Source: CALJIC01 sp039805565
Lineage (GTDB): Bacteria > Chloroflexota > Chloroflexia > Chloroflexales > Roseiflexaceae
Direction of reading: 5' to 3'
Length of the DNA stretch: 8,900 nucleotides
NCBI GenBank assembly: GCA_039805565.1
Contig: JBDLTZ010000095.1
Span: forward strand, 1 to 8,900
Shown piece after piece: positions 1-6,516 of this stretch. Both the position numbers and the translations under genes were made by a program. How positions within the stretch are numbered: position 1 is the stretch's first letter; every line of letters starts with the position of its first letter. Below the pieces are notes generated by a model that saw only the letters and a list, made by a program, of their open reading frames with translations, did no database searches and was not told the DNA's origin.

Positions 1-101
1 GGGGTGGGGCGGTGGGGCTCGCCCCCCCCCAAAAGACTCCTTCTTTTCGAGGGCTGACTCCCTCGCAGCCCCCGCCGGGGCACCGTCCGCCGCGGCCGGC
101 A
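1..101. other. Non-coding stretch downstream of pfkA, G/C tracts
   Basis: I see no gene here. The left edge has G-runs on the + strand (GGGGTGGGGCGGTGGGG) and a run of nine C at 22-30. An A/T-rich inverted repeat follows (AAAAGA at 31-36 with TCTTTT at 42-47), then a short stem GGGCTG (51-56) with CAGCCC (66-71). On the minus strand, read away from the pfkA stop, these would form two small stem-loops, the second with a T-rich right arm, before the G9 run. They could end the pfkA transcript, but neither is a textbook intrinsic terminator. A longer reading frame crosses this stretch on the + strand, but it is antisense to pfkA and not credible. Confidence 0.5.
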
Positions 102-1166
102 CTAGTCACCGAAGACCACACCAAGGCTGCGGGCGGTGCGCACCAGGTCGCTATGGGGCCGGACGGTCTTAATGTGGCCGGTGGCCTCCTCGAGCGGCAC
201 AGTGACGATATCCTGTGCCCGGAGCGCGACCATCTCGCCGGTGATGCCGTCGTGGATGGCGTTGACGGCCGCCGCTCCGTAGCGCGTCGCGAGGATGCGG
301 TCGTAAGGGGTGGGGCTCCCACCGCGCTGCAGGTGACCGAGCACGACCGAGCGCGCGTCCTTGCCGGTAATGCGGGCGAGCTGGTCGGTGACGTACTGGC
401 CGACGCCGCCGAGCCGGCCGTCCTGTGCGTACATCGCCGTGCCGCCGCGCGGGATAGCGCCCTCGGCAACCACAATGATGCAGAAGGTGTTGCCGGCGCG
501 CTCGCGCTCGATCACCTTCTCGGCGATCTTGTTGATGTCGAAAGGGATCTCGGGGATCAGGATCACGTCGGCGCCGCCGGCGATGCCCGAGTGCAGCGCG
601 ATCCAGCCCACGTGGCGGCCCATCACCTCGACCACCATGATACGGTTGTGGCTGGCGGCAGTGGTGTGAAGGCGGTCGATCGCATCGGTGGCGACCTGAA
701 GCGCTGTGTCGAACCCGAAGGTGCGATCGGTGCCGGGCAGATCATTGTCGATCGTCTTCGGGACGCCGACGACGGGCGAGCCGAGCTTGGCGAACTCCAG
801 CGCGATCGTCTGTGTGCCCTCGCCGCCGATGGTGATCAGGCCAGCGAGGCCGAGGCGGCTAATATTCTGACAGGCCTCGAGGTACGGGTCGTGCTCGGCG
901 CCGACGACGCGCGGGCCGCCGAAGTGGCCCTTGTTGGTCGTGCCGAGGATCGTGCCGCCCAGGGGCAACAAGCCGCGGACATCGCCCGTGGTGAGCACGC
1001 GGTAGCGCGGCTCGCCGAGCAGCCCCTCAAACCCATCCTCGATGCCGAGCGTCTCATAGCCACGGCTGTCAGCAGTCTTGACCACGGCGCGGACGACGGC
1101 GTTGAGGCCAGGCGCGTCGCCGCCGCTGGTGAGGACTCCGATCCGGCGCTTCTTGTTGGGACTCAT
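102..1166 (-). CDS. pfkA: 6-phosphofructokinase, group III type (Gly/Lys cosubstrate signature)
   Basis: Phosphorylates fructose 6-phosphate to fructose 1,6-bisphosphate in glycolysis; cytosolic. The 354-residue protein shows the full family signature: the nucleotide loop GVLTSGGDAPGLNA (10-23), GGEGT (114-118), catalytic TIDND (138-142, base Asp140), MGRHVG (182-187) and LGHLQRGGSPTPYDR (276-290). Gly117 matches E. coli Gly104, the residue of ATP enzymes (PPi enzymes have Asp). Lys137 matches position 124, where E. coli has Gly and PPi or group III enzymes have Lys. ATP is therefore the likelier phosphoryl donor, but the protein belongs to the lineage that includes PPi enzymes. The ATG start fits the family N-terminus and is preceded by a purine-rich GAGGGGGAAGAG. 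The gene is separated from the upstream surface-protein block by 284 bases containing a hairpin and a promoter-like site, so it is probably transcribed on its own. Confidence 0.96.
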   Translation of the reverse strand: MSPNKKRRIGVLTSGGDAPGLNAVVRAVVKTADSRGYETLGIEDGFEGLLGEPRYRVLTTGDVRGLLPLGGTILGTTNKGHFGGPRVVGAEHDPYLEACQNISRLGLAGLITIGGEGTQTIALEFAKLGSPVVGVPKTIDNDLPGTDRTFGFDTALQVATDAIDRLHTTAASHNRIMVVEVMGRHVGWIALHSGIAGGADVILIPEIPFDINKIAEKVIERERAGNTFCIIVVAEGAIPRGGTAMYAQDGRLGGVGQYVTDQLARITGKDARSVVLGHLQRGGSPTPYDRILATRYGAAAVNAIHDGITGEMVALRAQDIVTVPLEEATGHIKTVRPHSDLVRTARSLGVVFGD

Positions 1167-1170
1167 CGTT

Positions 1171-1182
1171 CTCTTCCCCCTC
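1171..1182 (-). promoter_or_regulatory. Ribosome binding site of pfkA
   Basis: On the minus strand GAGGGGGAAGAG lies just before the ATG at 1164-1166, with AGGGGG about 10 bases away. It supports this ATG as the start. Confidence 0.55.
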
Positions 1183-1269
1183 GGTTCGCGTTCTGAGATT
1201 CAGCAGCTCGCTCCAGCGCCGAAACGGAAACATCGGTGTCCCCACCAAGCTGCGCGGTAACCGCCGGCC

Positions 1270-1275
1270 ATTATA
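1270..1275 (-). promoter_or_regulatory. Putative -10 element of the pfkA promoter
   Basis: A perfect TATAAT hexamer on the minus strand, in the context GATGTATAATGG, stands about 100 bases before the pfkA ATG. It is the clearest A/T-rich spot in an otherwise GC-rich gap. No convincing TTGACA-like -35 element is found 16-18 bases upstream. If used, it would give a 5' leader of roughly 95 bases. This is an inference from motif and position only. Confidence 0.4.
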
Positions 1276-1363
1276 CATCACCCCCGCGCAGCCACTAGCG
1301 TGCAGGACACGATGGGTTGTGTGGCAAACTGATTGTTTAGGTGCACACGGGGCACGATCTGTT

Positions 1364-1410
1364 CCAGCGCAGGAGTGCCGCGCTCCTCCCGCGCGGCACT
1401 CCTGCGCTGG
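1364..1410. terminator. Perfect 20-bp hairpin between GerMN gene and pfkA
   Basis: Bases 1364-1383 and 1391-1410 are exact reverse complements (20 bp), with a 7-base loop at 1384-1390. The hairpin begins about 40 bases after the stop of the GerMN-domain gene and lies ahead of the pfkA promoter-like site. That fits a 3'-end or transcription-stop structure closing the surface-protein block. There is no T-run on either side in either direction, so classical intrinsic termination is not shown. It may instead be a processing or stability hairpin, or a copy of a dispersed palindromic repeat. Confidence 0.5.
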
Positions 1411-1450
1411 TGTTCCGTCGGCTCTTGCCCGTAGCGCGCCCTGGCTGACG

Positions 1451-2770
1451 CTACTGCCCGTTGACGCGCACGACGATCTCGCCGGTGACACCGAGCTGGC
1501 GGAGGGTGGCCTCGAGCGCCTGCCGCCCAAGCTCACCCGCGGGGGGCTGGCTGAGGTCGACAATCAGCGCGCTGCCCTCGAACCAGAGATTGTTCAGCGC
1601 CGTGCCCGGCGGAGTCACCGCGACGAGTCCCACGGGCGGGCCGGCGATCAGAGCGTTGACCACGGCCGGAAGGAGGTGCTCGGGGGCGACGGGCAGCCAC
1701 TGCGCCACCGGCACCAGAACACCGGCCTCGTTCGGAAAGTACAGGAAGACGTCGCGGCCGACACCCTCCTCGGCGGCCGGGTTGGCGGGCGGCGCCTCGG
1801 CGAGATCTGCGGCGAGCGGCGTTGGGGCAAGCAGTACGCCCTCCGGGATCAGGGGGATGGGCGCCCTGGCCGAGGAGGCCGCGGGCGGGGCGACGTCGGC
1901 TGCCGGCGCGATTGTGACGACCGGGGCCGGCGCAGCAGGCGTGCTGGCGAGGCGAGGCGGGAGTGCGGCCATCTCGCCGCCCTGCGCGTAATCCAGGCTC
2001 TGGCGAGGCACGATCGGCGTAGCCGAGAGGGCCAGCTCGTCGGAGACGGTGTCCCCCACCGTCAGCAGGCCGCTGGCGATAGCGGGGGTGGCCGGCAGCG
2101 GCACGGCGGGCCGCTCGCCACCACCGAGCGCGGCGATGAGCACGACGGCCGCCGCTGGGAGGAAGCCGCCGAGGAGCGTCGCCACGAGGCTCCTGGTACG
2201 CCCCACCACGAGGCGCCGGCGGAGGTCGAACCCGTAGTCGGCAACCACCCCGGGCGGCCGGTGGGCGATCTGCCACGCCTGCGCGGGCTGCGGCGAGGCG
2301 AGCTGCGCCGCGAGCTGCGACGGGTGCGGCGCCGCGGGCTGCGAGCTGCGGGGCGGCTTCGCCACAGGTGGCGCAGATATCCGCGCCGGCTGCGGCGTTT
2401 GTGGTGCAGGCTTCGGGGCAGGCTCGCGCGCCTGGGCCCGAGGAGCCCCAACCGACGGCGCGCTCAGCAGGGCCTCGAGCACGGCGTCGGGGGTCGGGCG
2501 CGGGCGAGAGGCCGGCGCGGGCGGGCGCTGCGGCTCCTGGGGAGGCGGCGCTGGCGGCGCGACCTCCGCGGCAGCGTCGTTGGGTTCGAGGGCACGCAGG
2601 CGCGGGCAGAAGCGGTACGCTGGCGAGAGGCAGTAGACAGCCTGATCAAGCGTGATCTCCGCGTCCGGAACGGCGTGGTAGCAGCGGTGCTCGGTTGTGG
2701 GCTCCGCGAAGTGCACCACGCGGTTGCCTCGGCAGCCGAGGAACGGACAGTGCTCAGGCAATGTTGGCAT
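1451..2770 (-). CDS. Membrane protein: Cys-rich N-terminus, Pro/Ala linker, GerMN domain
   Basis: The product has 439 residues. The N-terminal ~57 form a compact Cys-rich module (Cys8, 13, 30, 47, 55; CPFLG, RCYH, YCLSP and FCPRL motifs) that I recall from many Chloroflexota membrane proteins; a structural or metal role is a guess. A long Pro/Ala-rich linker follows, then one transmembrane segment at about 195-215, a second Pro/Ala linker, and a C-terminal GerMN domain at about 340-439 (FLYFPNEAG, ALIAGPP, GTALNNLWFEGSALIVDLS). GerMN is known from spore-germination and lipoprotein-like cell-envelope proteins and is probably non-catalytic. Topology is likely Cys module inside, GerMN outside. 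I chose the ATG at 2768-2770 because the Cys module normally sits at the extreme N-terminus. A GTG at 2834-2836, four bases past the upstream stop, would add 22 unlikely residues. The SD sequence is weak for both. It probably ends the surface-protein operon. Confidence 0.85.
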   Translation of the reverse strand: MPTLPEHCPFLGCRGNRVVHFAEPTTEHRCYHAVPDAEITLDQAVYCLSPAYRFCPRLRALEPNDAAAEVAPPAPPPQEPQRPPAPASRPRPTPDAVLEALLSAPSVGAPRAQAREPAPKPAPQTPQPARISAPPVAKPPRSSQPAAPHPSQLAAQLASPQPAQAWQIAHRPPGVVADYGFDLRRRLVVGRTRSLVATLLGGFLPAAAVVLIAALGGGERPAVPLPATPAIASGLLTVGDTVSDELALSATPIVPRQSLDYAQGGEMAALPPRLASTPAAPAPVVTIAPAADVAPPAASSARAPIPLIPEGVLLAPTPLAADLAEAPPANPAAEEGVGRDVFLYFPNEAGVLVPVAQWLPVAPEHLLPAVVNALIAGPPVGLVAVTPPGTALNNLWFEGSALIVDLSQPPAGELGRQALEATLRQLGVTGEIVVRVNGQ

Positions 2771-2799
2771 TTGTTTTCTCGGCTGCGGCGAACACTCAA

Positions 2800-2815
2800 G
2801 AGAGACGCGTCTTTC
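2800..2815. repeat. Short palindrome between two surface-protein genes
   Basis: The 10-base perfect palindrome AGACGCGTCT (2803-2812) extends to 8-base arms with one G/T mismatch, in the 69-base gap before the chosen start of the GerMN gene. It could be an operator-like site, but nothing else supports that. Confidence 0.2.
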
Positions 2816-2839
2816 AGGGAAGGCTTGCCCCACCACATA

Positions 2840-5665
2840 TCACTGACTGTAGCGCCAGCGGATGTAGTGCTGGCCGACGTTGCCCATCTCGACGCGCCAC
2901 TCAGGGGCGTTGGCGGGCGTGTAGGTGAGCACACGGCGCTGGAAGGCCTGTACGAGGACATCCTGCTCGACACCGCCGATGCGGACGCGCGCCCAGTACG
3001 GCTCGCTGATCGGCAGGCCCATCACGAACTGCCAGTCACGGATGACCGAGCCTCTGGAGAACGCGCCGGCCTCGTAGATCGCCCCCTGCTGGTAGAAGAA
3101 CTGTGTGAAGACCGCCGGGATGTTGTGGCCGAGGGTCTCCTCGTAGGCGTCGAGCGTGACGCCGTAGCGCGCCAGCGAGGGATCGTCCGCGATGCGGCCG
3201 TCCTTCGCGATCGTCTGGGTGACGGTGGCCCCGCCGCGCCGCGGGGCGCGCATCTGGTTGACAGGGTAGGCCACCGTGCGCAGCGTGGCGTAGGTGGGCG
3301 CATTGCGGTTGACCTCGGCCGGGTCGCCGGCCACCGCCTCCTGCGCGGGCTGGCGCTCCTCATAGGCCTCGTTACCGAGCTGGACGCGGCCGTCGATCAT
3401 CTCCATCACCAGGAGGCCGTTGGTGACGTACCAGGGGCCGCGCGGCGCCGCCGGGTCATTGATCTCCATACGGCTCTTGTCGAAGTACTGGACCAGGCGG
3501 TAGCCCCCCTGCCCCTCGTCATAGGTCTCGTAGGTGCCGCCGCTGAGGGTGCGGCCCCAGAGCCACGAGCGCGGGATGAGGTCCGGCGCGCCGGCAGCGA
3601 TCGGCATGTCGCTGCGGGCCCAGAGCTCACCGAAGGCCGGGTCGGAGAAGCGGCCGTCGACGGGGGCCGGGAAGTCCGGCTCGGCGCGGCGGCCGGGCAG
3701 CGGCACCTGGGTCGGCGCGGGGCCTGCGGGGACCTCCGTGGGGGCCGGCGCGGCGGTGGGCTCCGGCGTAGCCGTAGGCAGCGCTGTGGCGGTGGGCCGG
3801 GTCGAGATCAGCGTCAGGCGCGGCTTCGGCGTGGCAGTGGGCTCGACGGTGGGCGTGGGCGCGGGCCGGTCGATGACGTGGACCAGGTAGACCGGGCTGG
3901 GGCCGACGCCGACGGTCAGCTTGCCGCCGCTGTTCTGCACCTGGGTGGCCCTGCCGTCCCGGCTAAAGACCGTGCCGACGGCCGAGAGCGAGGCGATGTT
4001 GACCGACGCGCCGGCCGGGCCCATGAGCACGTCGACCACGTTGGCGCCGCGGCGGAAGCGCACGCAGGAGACGTCCGGGCCGCTGATCGTGGTGGTGTCG
4101 TCCAGGAAGATCGTGCCGGCGACGGGCGCGTCCCCCATGTGCTCAATCACGTAGCCGTCGAGCACGATCGGGAAGTCGAGCTCGAGGTTGCCGGTGCCGG
4201 CCACGCGGGCCGACTCAGGCAGGGGCGCGCTCAGGTCGACGCTGAGGTAGCGCCAGCCCTCGGCGAGCTCGCCGAGCGTGATCATAAACAGCTCGCCCCG
4301 CGCGTCGGCGATCAGCACCGAGAGGCGATTCATGCTGCCGTCGCCGAAGACCCACATCCCAAGCTGGCGCGGCTGGCCGGGGATCTGGCGGGCGCGCTCC
4401 GGCTGGAGCACGATCGGGTCGAGCGCGCCGGACGGGTCAGTGGAGACGAACGCGTACGCGAGCGCGGCCGAGCGGTTGCCGGTGTAGACCTGGGTGTCGG
4501 TGAGCGTGAACGTGGTGCTGATGGCCTGACCGACGCCCCACAGACCGAATTCAGACGGCGCGTACTCGTAGGTGTCGATCACCACGCGGTCGCCGGCGTC
4601 TATCAGGCCTACGGGCTGCGCGCCCGCCAGCTGCTGAGCGGCCGTCTGGAGGGCGGCGAGGGCGGCCTTCGGCTGGGTGTAGTCGTCGCCGCCGCGGCCG
4701 GCGCGCACCAGGCCGTAGAAGTTGCTCGGTACCGTATCCTTGAGGCTGCCCCAGAACACGCGCTCGGCGCCGGCCGCGCGCATGAACACCGCGCCGTAGG
4801 CCAGCATATCAGCCTGGCGCTGCTCGTCCACCATACCGGAGGGCTCGGGGTTGGAGAGGCCGGTGCCCCAGCCGAACTCAGTGACCCACACCGGCAGCTC
4901 GACGCGGCGCTCCTGGAGCAGCGCGCGGACGGTGGCGACCTCGGAGGCGCCGTAGAATCGCTGCTCGGCCAGCTCCGGCGCCACGTAGGCGCGGACCCCG
5001 AGCGCATCGACCGCGGCAAGGCCGCCGTTGTCCGCCAGGGTGCGCAAAAATTCCTGGCTCGCTGCGCTGACGCCGCCGCTGATCACCTTCGCCTCGGGGT
5101 TGGCTGCCCTGATCTGCATCGCAGTCAGACGCAGCAGGCGCGAGTAGGCGACCGGATCGGGCTGGGGCGCCCAGCGCGTCGCGTCGTCTGGGGCGGGCCA
5201 GATCTCCCAGTGCGTGATACTGTCGCGGTAGCGGGCGGCGGCGGCGGCGGCGAAGTCCGCGAACTTCTGCGGGTCCGGGGCGAAGGCCGACGGCGCGCTG
5301 TAGCGGTCGGTCGTATCGGGGGTGGCCCAGCCGGGCGCGTCCACGATCACGCCGACGACGGTGATGCCGCGCTCGCGCAGCTGCTTCACCGTGCGATCAA
5401 GCGGGTTCCAGTCGCGGCGACCGGGCATCGGCTCGAGCTGCGCCCAGCTGATCTGCTCGCGCGTCCAGCCGACGCCCGCGAGGGCGATTGTGTCGACGGC
5501 CGGGTTCTTCGGCGCAGACAGGCGCGTGCTGGCGGCGGAGATAGCGCTCGAAACACCGAGACCAGCGTCAGCGGGCGCCACCGCCTGCTGGCCGCGCACC
5601 ACTGTGAACACGGCAATCAGCACGAGCAGGAACACCGAGAAGCCGTACTGCAGTTTACGTCGCAT
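2840..5665 (-). CDS. Large surface protein with glycosidase-like barrel lacking its acid/base residue
   Basis: The product has 941 residues. A signal anchor spans about 8-23. Residues ~64-342 form a GH39/GH5-like (beta/alpha)8 barrel. The usual WNEP acid/base motif reads WEIWPAPD (Ala158 replaces Glu), and the His of the usual HPY motif is Arg225. The nucleophile motif VTEFGW (Glu263) is kept. The barrel is therefore probably a carbohydrate-binding pseudoenzyme or a strongly altered enzyme. A jelly-roll, CBM-like beta domain follows at ~373-524, then a small beta domain (~528-598), a Pro/Thr linker (~600-658) and a C-terminal module (~665-941; VQYFDKSRMEI, HNIPAVF, NVGQHYIRWRY) that I recall from Chloroflexota surface proteins but cannot name. 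The ATG at 5663-5665 has AGGGA seven bases upstream and puts the signal anchor at the N-terminus. A GTG at 5702-5704 would overlap the preceding gene. The protein likely acts at the cell surface. Confidence 0.85.
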   Translation of the reverse strand: MRRKLQYGFSVFLLVLIAVFTVVRGQQAVAPADAGLGVSSAISAASTRLSAPKNPAVDTIALAGVGWTREQISWAQLEPMPGRRDWNPLDRTVKQLRERGITVVGVIVDAPGWATPDTTDRYSAPSAFAPDPQKFADFAAAAAARYRDSITHWEIWPAPDDATRWAPQPDPVAYSRLLRLTAMQIRAANPEAKVISGGVSAASQEFLRTLADNGGLAAVDALGVRAYVAPELAEQRFYGASEVATVRALLQERRVELPVWVTEFGWGTGLSNPEPSGMVDEQRQADMLAYGAVFMRAAGAERVFWGSLKDTVPSNFYGLVRAGRGGDDYTQPKAALAALQTAAQQLAGAQPVGLIDAGDRVVIDTYEYAPSEFGLWGVGQAISTTFTLTDTQVYTGNRSAALAYAFVSTDPSGALDPIVLQPERARQIPGQPRQLGMWVFGDGSMNRLSVLIADARGELFMITLGELAEGWRYLSVDLSAPLPESARVAGTGNLELDFPIVLDGYVIEHMGDAPVAGTIFLDDTTTISGPDVSCVRFRRGANVVDVLMGPAGASVNIASLSAVGTVFSRDGRATQVQNSGGKLTVGVGPSPVYLVHVIDRPAPTPTVEPTATPKPRLTLISTRPTATALPTATPEPTAAPAPTEVPAGPAPTQVPLPGRRAEPDFPAPVDGRFSDPAFGELWARSDMPIAAGAPDLIPRSWLWGRTLSGGTYETYDEGQGGYRLVQYFDKSRMEINDPAAPRGPWYVTNGLLVMEMIDGRVQLGNEAYEERQPAQEAVAGDPAEVNRNAPTYATLRTVAYPVNQMRAPRRGGATVTQTIAKDGRIADDPSLARYGVTLDAYEETLGHNIPAVFTQFFYQQGAIYEAGAFSRGSVIRDWQFVMGLPISEPYWARVRIGGVEQDVLVQAFQRRVLTYTPANAPEWRVEMGNVGQHYIRWRYSQ
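3692..3868 (-). repeat. Pro/Thr-rich linker coding segment
   Basis: This low-complexity stretch encodes repeated PTPTVEP, TATP and PTEVP motifs that join the beta domains to the C-terminal module of the glycosidase-like protein. Such linkers are typical of extracytoplasmic multi-domain proteins, and of Chloroflexota surface proteins in particular. Confidence 0.7.
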
Positions 5666-5672
5666 ATGCAGA

Positions 5673-5677
5673 TCCCT
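5673..5677 (-). promoter_or_regulatory. Ribosome binding site deciding the start of the glycosidase-like gene
   Basis: AGGGA on the minus strand lies seven bases before the ATG at 5663-5665. The upstream in-frame GTG at 5702-5704 lies inside the preceding gene, so this site favours the ATG. Confidence 0.5.
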
Positions 5678-5694
5678 GTCTGAGCGCCGAGGAC

Positions 5695-6075
5695 TCACTC
5701 GCACGCCATCCCGACTATCACGTTCCCCTGTCCGCTATTGGAGCAGGTATCGCCGTCGCTGCCGACGACGCAGTTAAAGTTCCCAGTTATCACGAAGCGG
5801 TCGCGCTCGGAGCCACCGAGCGCCAGCTCGTAGTCCTGGTCCAGCGCCACCACACCGCGGTTGATTCGGACGTTGCCGAGGTTGAGCGCCGCGCAGGCCG
5901 GGTAGGGCTTGATCTTGTTCGCCAGGTCGGCGGCGGATGTCCGCTCGGCGGGGCTGATAAGCGAGGCATCCGGCCGCACCACCGAGACATTCCAGAGCGC
6001 CATGCTGAGCAGCACCAGCGCGCCGAGCAGCATCAGAGTTGAGAGGCCGAGCTCGGCCCGTCGTGCGCCACGCAT
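5695..6075 (-). CDS. Small exported protein with degenerate RTX-like segment
   Basis: The product has 126 residues. One hydrophobic segment (about 11-29) follows a basic N-terminus, as in an uncleaved anchor or signal peptide. The rest is extracytoplasmic. Its C-terminal half aligns by eye with the neighbouring RTX-like protein: FVITGNFNCVVGSDGDTC against ITVTGDNNCLVGGDGDDT, then GQGNVIVG against GSGNTIVG. The cysteines are also matched: Cys61 and Cys102 are 41 apart here, Cys58 and Cys100 are 42 apart there. The calcium-binding GGxGxD pattern is eroded, so this looks like a diverged tandem duplicate. The ATG has AGGAG seven bases upstream that overlaps the stop of the preceding gene, which suggests translational coupling. 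The next gene starts 29 bases after its stop. Its function is unknown; structural or matrix roles fit the context. It is not a clear type IV pilin, because no Glu at +5 is seen. Confidence 0.8.
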   Translation of the reverse strand: MRGARRAELGLSTLMLLGALVLLSMALWNVSVVRPDASLISPAERTSAADLANKIKPYPACAALNLGNVRINRGVVALDQDYELALGGSERDRFVITGNFNCVVGSDGDTCSNSGQGNVIVGMACE

Positions 6076-6082
6076 CTCACAT

Positions 6083-6087
6083 CTCCT
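6083..6087 (-). promoter_or_regulatory. Ribosome binding site overlapping the upstream stop codon
   Basis: AGGAG on the minus strand is seven bases before the ATG at 6073-6075 and shares bases with the TAG stop (6086-6088) of the preceding RTX-like gene. The arrangement favours coupled translation of the two small proteins. Confidence 0.65.
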
Positions 6088-6499
6088 AGGGGCAGCCGGA
6101 GGTCGAGCCGCCGGTGCAGGTATCAGTGCCGCCGCCGCCGACGATCGTATTGCCGGAGCCGCTGACGGTCAGCGTGTCGTCGCCGTCGCCGCCAACGAGG
6201 CAGTTGTTGTCGCCCGTCACAGTGATGGTGTCCGAGCCGCCGGAGCCGAAGATCAGCGCGTTGCTGCGTCCAAGGCTGACGGTGCCACCGACGTTCACCA
6301 CGCCGCCGCTGTAGCTGGCCGACGGGCAGTCCGCGGCGATCGCCAGGCGCTGCGCGCTGATCGAGAGCGTCGTGGCGCCGGCCCTGGGCGTCCCTATCGA
6401 GGCCGGCGCGGTGAGGCCCACCACCGCCGCCGTCAGCACGATCGCGGCGGCTGCCACCAGCAGGAGCCGGGCAGTCCAGGGGCGCGCGGTGCGTCGCAT
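6086..6499 (-). CDS. Small secreted protein with RTX-like glycine/aspartate repeats
   Basis: The product has 137 residues: a basic N-terminus, a hydrophobic signal segment (about 11-30) and a possible AXA cleavage near residue 33. The mature part ends in about two and a half units of an 18-residue repeat, approximately GGxGxDTxTVxGxxNxxV (about 86-127; GSGGSDTITV, GGDGDDTLTV, GGGGTDTC). These resemble RTX (hemolysin-type) nonapeptide repeats, which bind calcium in a parallel beta roll. Far fewer units are present than in RTX toxins and adhesins. Unlike most RTX regions it has cysteines (58, 100, 128, 136) that could form disulfides. There is no type I secretion partner in the window, and its own signal peptide implies Sec export. 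The start has a strong double SD. The gene lies between the DUF5305-like gene and a diverged copy of itself. Its role in an extracellular matrix or surface layer is inferred. Confidence 0.85.
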   Translation of the reverse strand: MRRTARPWTARLLLVAAAAIVLTAAVVGLTAPASIGTPRAGATTLSISAQRLAIAADCPSASYSGGVVNVGGTVSLGRSNALIFGSGGSDTITVTGDNNCLVGGDGDDTLTVSGSGNTIVGGGGTDTCTGGSTSGCP

Positions 6500-6505
6500 G
6501 GGTAG

Positions 6506-6516
6506 CTCCTCTCCTT
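6506..6516 (-). promoter_or_regulatory. Double Shine-Dalgarno overlapping the upstream stop codon
   Basis: On the minus strand AAGGAGAGGAG precedes the ATG at 6497-6499; the nearer AGGAG is six to seven bases away. The far end overlaps the TAA (6515-6517) of the DUF5305-like gene. This is the strongest ribosome site in the block, suggesting high output of the RTX-like protein. Confidence 0.7.

Noticed and set aside
12..1196. A 394-residue open frame on the + strand over the phosphofructokinase gene
   Set aside because: The antisense frame has strong PFK motifs end to end. This frame has composition typical of a reverse shadow and no motif.
1364..1410. CRISPR repeat or insertion-sequence end
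   Set aside because: Only one copy is present, with no spacers, no transposase and no flanking target duplication.
2840..5665. Active GH39-type glycosidase
   Set aside because: The barrel resembles the family, but the acid/base Glu and the HPY His are replaced, so an ordinary hydrolase call would be misleading.
1319..5683. A 1454-residue open frame on the + strand
   Set aside because: It runs antisense through two well-supported genes, is Arg/Gly/Ala/His-rich and low in complexity, shows no recognisable domain, and is the expected shadow of GC-rich codon use.
5695..6499. Type IV pilin or TadE-like pseudopilins
   Set aside because: The N-terminal hydrophobic segments lack the Glu at +5 after a Gly cleavage site, and no prepilin peptidase or assembly ATPase is in the window.
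6086..6499. RTX toxin or adhesin secreted by type I secretion
   Set aside because: It is only 137 residues with about two and a half repeat units, has its own N-terminal signal segment, and has no ABC transporter or membrane-fusion gene beside it.
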